Source: Verrucomicrobiota bacterium
GTDB taxonomy: Bacteria; Chlamydiota; Chlamydiia; Chlamydiales; JAEYWL01
DNA length: 7,717 bases
Direction of reading: 5' to 3'
Assembly (NCBI GenBank): GCA_023428915.1
Contig: JAEYWL010000029.1
Location: 1 to 7,717 of the forward strand
Below, in pieces: positions 4,392 to 7,717 of the stretch. The notes below the pieces were generated by a model that did not search any database, was not told the origin of the DNA, and saw only the letters and a program-made list of their open reading frames with translations. The stretch's first letter is position 1; every line of letters begins with the position of its first letter. The position numbers were made by a program, and so were the translations under genes.

Positions 4392-6182
4392 TTATGCAAA
4401 TTCTTTTAATTCATTTAATTTACAATATGAATACAGATTTTTAAAAGATTCATCGTCCTTTATTCGCGCGACCCAAGCTGGAGTTTCCGTAATTTTGGAT
4501 ATTAGGGTATTACGGCCTGGATAGTAAAGCATGCTATCTGAAGAATGTTTGGATTCAGCTTCTGCTTCTTTTGCCATATAGATTTCCATGATGGCATTGG
4601 CTTGCGGCAAATCAAATTGCGGATGGTTGCACAACCATTTTATTAATTCAATTGCCCGGTCATCATTAGGCATTTTTTCAATACAAATTCTAATAGCTTC
4701 ACTAATGACTGCATCATGGATGGGGATTTCGGTATAGAAATGTTTTGTGCGATAATGCTCAAGAAGAATTACAAAACTATTTGGCCAAAAAGGTTTGGCG
4801 TTGTTGTAGTTTTCACAAATTTTTGCTAACAATTGCTGAAGGGTTTTAGCGGTCAAAGTATCTTCTTTTACAAACCATTGCAGCATTAGATCGCAAAAAT
4901 CCTTTTTGCATAAAGTTAATGCATCAAAGACAAATGCAAGAGTCTTTTCAGATTCTAAATTTAATTCATAAGTGCCGCAAACAAATCTAGCAGCACCAAG
5001 CAATGAAGTTTCATAATCCTCTTCAAATTTTTCAATGATGCTAAATAAATTTGCTTTGACATCGGCATTGCATTGTTCGCGATCATTGCGATAAAGTTTG
5101 GGCAAGGCTTCTGGATCGTCCCGTTTATATTGAAAACTGGAAGATTGGCGCTTAAGTGTTGGCCGGGCTCGTATAATTGGCCTATTTTCCTCTGCGAGTA
5201 TACCCTCTGCTTTATTTATTAGTTCAGAAAGAAAATTGCCATCGCTAATTTCTAAACTGCTTTTGTTATCATCGTAATATTTATTTAATTGCGTCAGCAT
5301 ATTTTTGCTGAGCGGCTGATTGCTTGCACTGCGTTTAATAAATACGCTGTAAAGATCTTCAAGCAATTTAGCCTTTAACAATTTTTTTTCTATTAACCAC
5401 TGCATGGTTTGGCCTGCAACTTGCGGCGGACAATGTGCAAAAAAATCGGCAAGAAACTTGATCGGTATTTCATCGGCATAATCCACAGTAGTCGATCTTG
5501 CTACATACTTAATCAACTCGGGTAATGATTTAAAATTAGGGTGAATCTGATCCAAACCTTGGAAAATTCTTTTTATGTCTTCTTCGCTGCATGCCGCACG
5601 ATCCTCTTTGTAATTTTTCAAGCATGATGCGGTCGCTCCTTTGCGCTCAAAAATCTTTGAGCCCCTGCCGGAGCCAATTCGCGAACCTGTTTTTGGAAAG
5701 GTATTTAGTGTTTTTTGCTGAGGCAGTTCAGTCGTTTCTGTCGAATTAGCAACTGCAGAAGTAACAACAGATTCTTGAATTGATGGCGGCGGTACCGCCA
5801 CCAATTGTTTAGCCGAGAGGCGTTCTGACACTTCAGTCGCTAACGTAAATGTCGAAATTCTTCCGAATTGGCGCAAATTGCGAAAGGTGTCGCAAGCCAA
5901 TAATATTATCTGTACCACATATCTATTGAGCGTAAATTTAGCGATGCTCTTTTGCAATATTCTTCTTTGAAATTGCCCAACTTCATAAGGGGCGGTAAAT
6001 TGCTCTTCATGGACTGCAATGTACCCCGCAACTGTCCTGAAAGGAATATTTTTTTTAGATTTTTCAGGCGTCACTTCAAGTGATGCGCCGCCCATCGTTA
6101 AATAGGCATTCCCGTGATATTGTATTTCGATTAATTGTACTGCAGCTTCAAAATCCTTAGGGCTTACTTGACTAAGATCCAT
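4392..6182 (-). CDS. Unrecognised 596-aa helical protein with an internal duplicated module
   Basis: I do not recognise this protein. It has no signal peptide. Residues 1-125 look like a mixed alpha/beta domain, with a hydrophobic helix near 89-97. Residues 126-198 form a Ser/Thr/Pro/Gln-rich linker ending in a Gly/Arg/Lys stretch (166-182). Residues about 202-302 and 375-477 are two copies of one helical module. They align with a single gap and share Cys251/Cys425, Gln-Trp at 261-262/435-436, and L-x-A-K-x-L-x-x-L at 269-277/443-451. A weaker third copy seems to lie at about 480-536 (KW at 515-516). A basic, Ser-rich linker (333-358) separates copies one and two. AGG 7 bases before the ATG overlaps the upstream gene's stop region, and the 8-bp gap indicates an operon with the 486-aa gene. 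The solenoid-like layout suggests a protein-binding scaffold or secreted effector, which is inference. Confidence 0.6.
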   Translation of the reverse strand: MDLSQVSPKDFEAAVQLIEIQYHGNAYLTMGGASLEVTPEKSKKNIPFRTVAGYIAVHEEQFTAPYEVGQFQRRILQKSIAKFTLNRYVVQIILLACDTFRNLRQFGRISTFTLATEVSERLSAKQLVAVPPPSIQESVVTSAVANSTETTELPQQKTLNTFPKTGSRIGSGRGSKIFERKGATASCLKNYKEDRAACSEEDIKRIFQGLDQIHPNFKSLPELIKYVARSTTVDYADEIPIKFLADFFAHCPPQVAGQTMQWLIEKKLLKAKLLEDLYSVFIKRSASNQPLSKNMLTQLNKYYDDNKSSLEISDGNFLSELINKAEGILAEENRPIIRARPTLKRQSSSFQYKRDDPEALPKLYRNDREQCNADVKANLFSIIEKFEEDYETSLLGAARFVCGTYELNLESEKTLAFVFDALTLCKKDFCDLMLQWFVKEDTLTAKTLQQLLAKICENYNNAKPFWPNSFVILLEHYRTKHFYTEIPIHDAVISEAIRICIEKMPNDDRAIELIKWLCNHPQFDLPQANAIMEIYMAKEAEAESKHSSDSMLYYPGRNTLISKITETPAWVARIKDDESFKNLYSYCKLNELKEFA

Positions 6183-6190
6183 GCTTCTAC

Positions 6191-7651
6191 CTAGCTTTTA
6201 AAAGATTGTATCAGGCGATCAACACTGTTTTTTGCCGAAGAACTACCATGCACATACTCATGAAGGCATTGCTCTTCTACGTGTAAAAGTTCTCTATTTT
6301 GTTTAAGCCAAAACCATCTGCTAACCAGCGTTCCTAAAGTCACTTCCAGGGAACTGTATTGCCTAATAAAATGTGTTAGCTGTGCAGTTTCTTCAGTAGT
6401 TTGTGAATATTTGAGAAGGTTGAAAAGATTATTTGCGATCCTGTCGGAGCCAAAACGGGCGGCATCAAATAACTCCTCCGCCAATTTTTGCCAATTTGCC
6501 AGATGTAAATAAGAGAAAAGTGCAAACAGGTCATTCCAGCTTTTTTTGGCATGAGGCGCCACCTCTAAAATTGGTATCTTTTTTAAACTTAAGATATTCC
6601 CCAGCCATTGGCTGTCTTTTATACCCACAAGAGGTCCGGAATGCGGCATAAGATTGAGCAGCATTTGCGGTGATAAGGCACTAGCCAGCAGGCGGATGGT
6701 TTTTTTACCTATTTGATTTTCATAAAGGACCTGAGAACGATTTTTTTCTTCGGGATGGATAAGTACAATTTTTCCGATGTTTGCCTTTTCCAGCAAACTT
6801 CCAACCAGCTCAAAGTTCTCCAGTTCCATATAGGAGATTAAGATATCGATTTCCTTATTGCTCTCCTGTTCAAATAACGCTGCTAAGTAAAGAAAGATTT
6901 CAAAACGTTTTGAGTAATGGCTAAAAGTGTTGAGATAGACTACGCGCTGCTTTTTATACTGATGCAAATCCTTATCTGTTGGCTGGCTCTTGTTGAAGAG
7001 CAAAGCAAATACGGGATGGCTTATCCAGGCGGCAGCTGGCATAGGATTTATGAAAATACCCGCATCGGTAAAGCCTAATCCATTATTCGTTATTTCAAAT
7101 CCCGGCAATTCTTTAGATAGGGGTGTATCATATTGAACAAGGCAGGCGTCAGAACATGCTTGAATAAATCTTTCAGCTTGAGCAAGAAGTGCTTTTTTAG
7201 CCTGCTGCACTTCCATTTCATGTTTGAGCTCCGCATTCAAACCATCAGAAAAATTTGCCTCTTCAAAATAAGATTGTTGTCCCGAAAGCAACACCACAGC
7301 CTCTTGTTCTAATCCTGAAGGTAAATTGCAGTGAAAGCCCCCTTCGGTTGATTTTAAATCACTAACACTAAATACTCTTATTTCAGCCGCAGGAAAATAA
7401 GCCTTAAGCGAAGCCCTTGCTTGCAAGATATCTGCAAGACCAAAAGCATTTTCGACTTTTGCAGCGAGCAGAATTCTTTTTTTTAGGGCGGGCTGCTTGG
7501 TCATATAAGCCCGGGCAAGGAGCCTCTGCATCACCGCTTTCTTGATCGGCTCCTCTAATTGAGAATTAAACTGTAAAGCCCCTCTCCAGGCGCGAAGTAA
7601 AAGAGGATGAATAAATTCTTGAATATAAGGATCTTTTAAAAAATTTGCCAC
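6191..7651 (-). CDS. Unrecognised 486-aa protein, possibly GT-B-like; first gene of the minus-strand operon
   Basis: I do not recognise this protein firmly. The start is GTG, with a weak purine-rich GAGAG stretch upstream; no in-frame ATG is better placed. Residues 1-60 are helical and basic. A segment at 66-98 (NAFGLADILQARASLKAYFP then EIRVFSVSD) has the shape of a first Rossmann beta-alpha-beta. Residues 112-125 and 196-201 hold further strands. In the second half, RVVYLNTFSHYSKRFEIFLYLAAL (236-259), IDILISYM (268-275), IGKIVLIHP (292-300) and SGPLVGIKDSQWLGNILSLK (338-357) alternate strand and helix, much like the donor-binding half of GT-B glycosyltransferases. The last 110 residues are helical. 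No signal peptide or membrane segment is seen. The glycosyltransferase reading is a fold-level guess. The 596-aa gene follows after 8 bp and is probably co-translated. Confidence 0.55.
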   Translation of the reverse strand: MANFLKDPYIQEFIHPLLLRAWRGALQFNSQLEEPIKKAVMQRLLARAYMTKQPALKKRILLAAKVENAFGLADILQARASLKAYFPAAEIRVFSVSDLKSTEGGFHCNLPSGLEQEAVVLLSGQQSYFEEANFSDGLNAELKHEMEVQQAKKALLAQAERFIQACSDACLVQYDTPLSKELPGFEITNNGLGFTDAGIFINPMPAAAWISHPVFALLFNKSQPTDKDLHQYKKQRVVYLNTFSHYSKRFEIFLYLAALFEQESNKEIDILISYMELENFELVGSLLEKANIGKIVLIHPEEKNRSQVLYENQIGKKTIRLLASALSPQMLLNLMPHSGPLVGIKDSQWLGNILSLKKIPILEVAPHAKKSWNDLFALFSYLHLANWQKLAEELFDAARFGSDRIANNLFNLLKYSQTTEETAQLTHFIRQYSSLEVTLGTLVSRWFWLKQNRELLHVEEQCLHEYVHGSSSAKNSVDRLIQSFKS

Positions 7652-7672
7652 GTGCCACTCTCTATTAAGAGC

Positions 7673-7703
7673 ATTATCTTACCGCTCTCTAAAATGTATA
7701 CAA
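7673..7703 (-). promoter_or_regulatory. Candidate promoter of the minus-strand two-gene operon
   Basis: Read on the minus strand, TTGTAT (7698-7703) is followed after 16 bp by TAAGAT (7676-7681); an overlapping GATAAT (7673-7678) is also present. The start of transcription would fall near 7669, about 18 bases before the GTG. The -35 area overlaps the palindrome TGTATACA and a second TGTATA 10 bases upstream. Confidence 0.3.
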
Positions 7704-7714
7704 ATCTATACACG
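7695..7714. promoter_or_regulatory. TGTATA direct repeats / TGTATACA palindrome, possible operator
   Basis: On the minus strand TGTATA occurs twice with starts 10 bases apart, one helical turn, and the second copy is part of the 8-bp palindrome TGTATACA (7695-7702). The same palindrome is at 1279-1286, and TATACACG (7707-7714) also matches 1281-1288. Both sites are intergenic and upstream of minus-strand genes. Confidence 0.3.
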
Positions 7715-7717
7715 GCT

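Noticed and set aside
6433..6651. Plus-strand 72-codon frame
   Set aside because: Antisense to the 486-aa gene and without any supporting signal.
1..7717. tRNA, rRNA, CRISPR array or intact transposase
   Set aside because: No regularly spaced repeats, cloverleaf pattern or transposase motifs were seen on either strand.

Overview
The window looks like chromosomal DNA from an AT-leaning Gram-negative-type bacterium. Nothing in it fixes the taxon. The mix of widespread housekeeping-type families with two large unrecognised proteins would fit an amoeba-associated intracellular lineage such as an environmental chlamydia or a Legionella-like organism, but that is a low-confidence inference. There are seven protein genes, no rRNA or tRNA, no CRISPR array and no intact transposase.

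Layout. Positions 1-132 are noncoding and rich in hairpins. A YpdA-type flavoprotein reductase lies on the minus strand (133-1179). It is divergent from a plus-strand series: an HXXEE membrane protein (1381-1971), a DedA/VTT membrane protein (2024-2635), a YkgJ-type cysteine-cluster protein (2871-3296) and a soluble DUF2156 protein related to the catalytic part of lysyl-phosphatidylglycerol synthase (3350-4366). This series converges on a minus-strand two-gene operon. Its upstream gene encodes 486 aa (6191-7651, GTG start) and its downstream gene 596 aa (4392-6182). The two are 8 bp apart and I do not recognise either product.

How the genes may fit together. DedA proteins move lipids across the inner membrane, and DUF2156 proteins resemble enzymes that aminoacylate lipids. 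The plus-strand series may therefore have an envelope theme, although the intergenic gaps and candidate internal promoters suggest it is not one tight operon. The minus-strand pair is the best candidate for something undescribed. The 486-aa product has a faint two-domain glycosyltransferase-B-like look. The 596-aa product has an internal duplication of about 100 residues of a helical module, separated by basic and Ser-rich linkers.

Noncoding structure is unusually rich. There is a nested palindrome of about 163 bp with 15-bp perfect terminal inverted repeats between dedA and ykgJ, which looks like a MITE. A possibly related end lies at 110-122. A double hairpin in front of the ypdA-like gene resembles an IS200/IS605 right end. 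An 11-bp inverted repeat covers the ykgJ start codon, where a promoter is placed so that the mRNA could be leaderless. A hairpin can hide the DUF2156 Shine-Dalgarno sequence in read-through transcripts.
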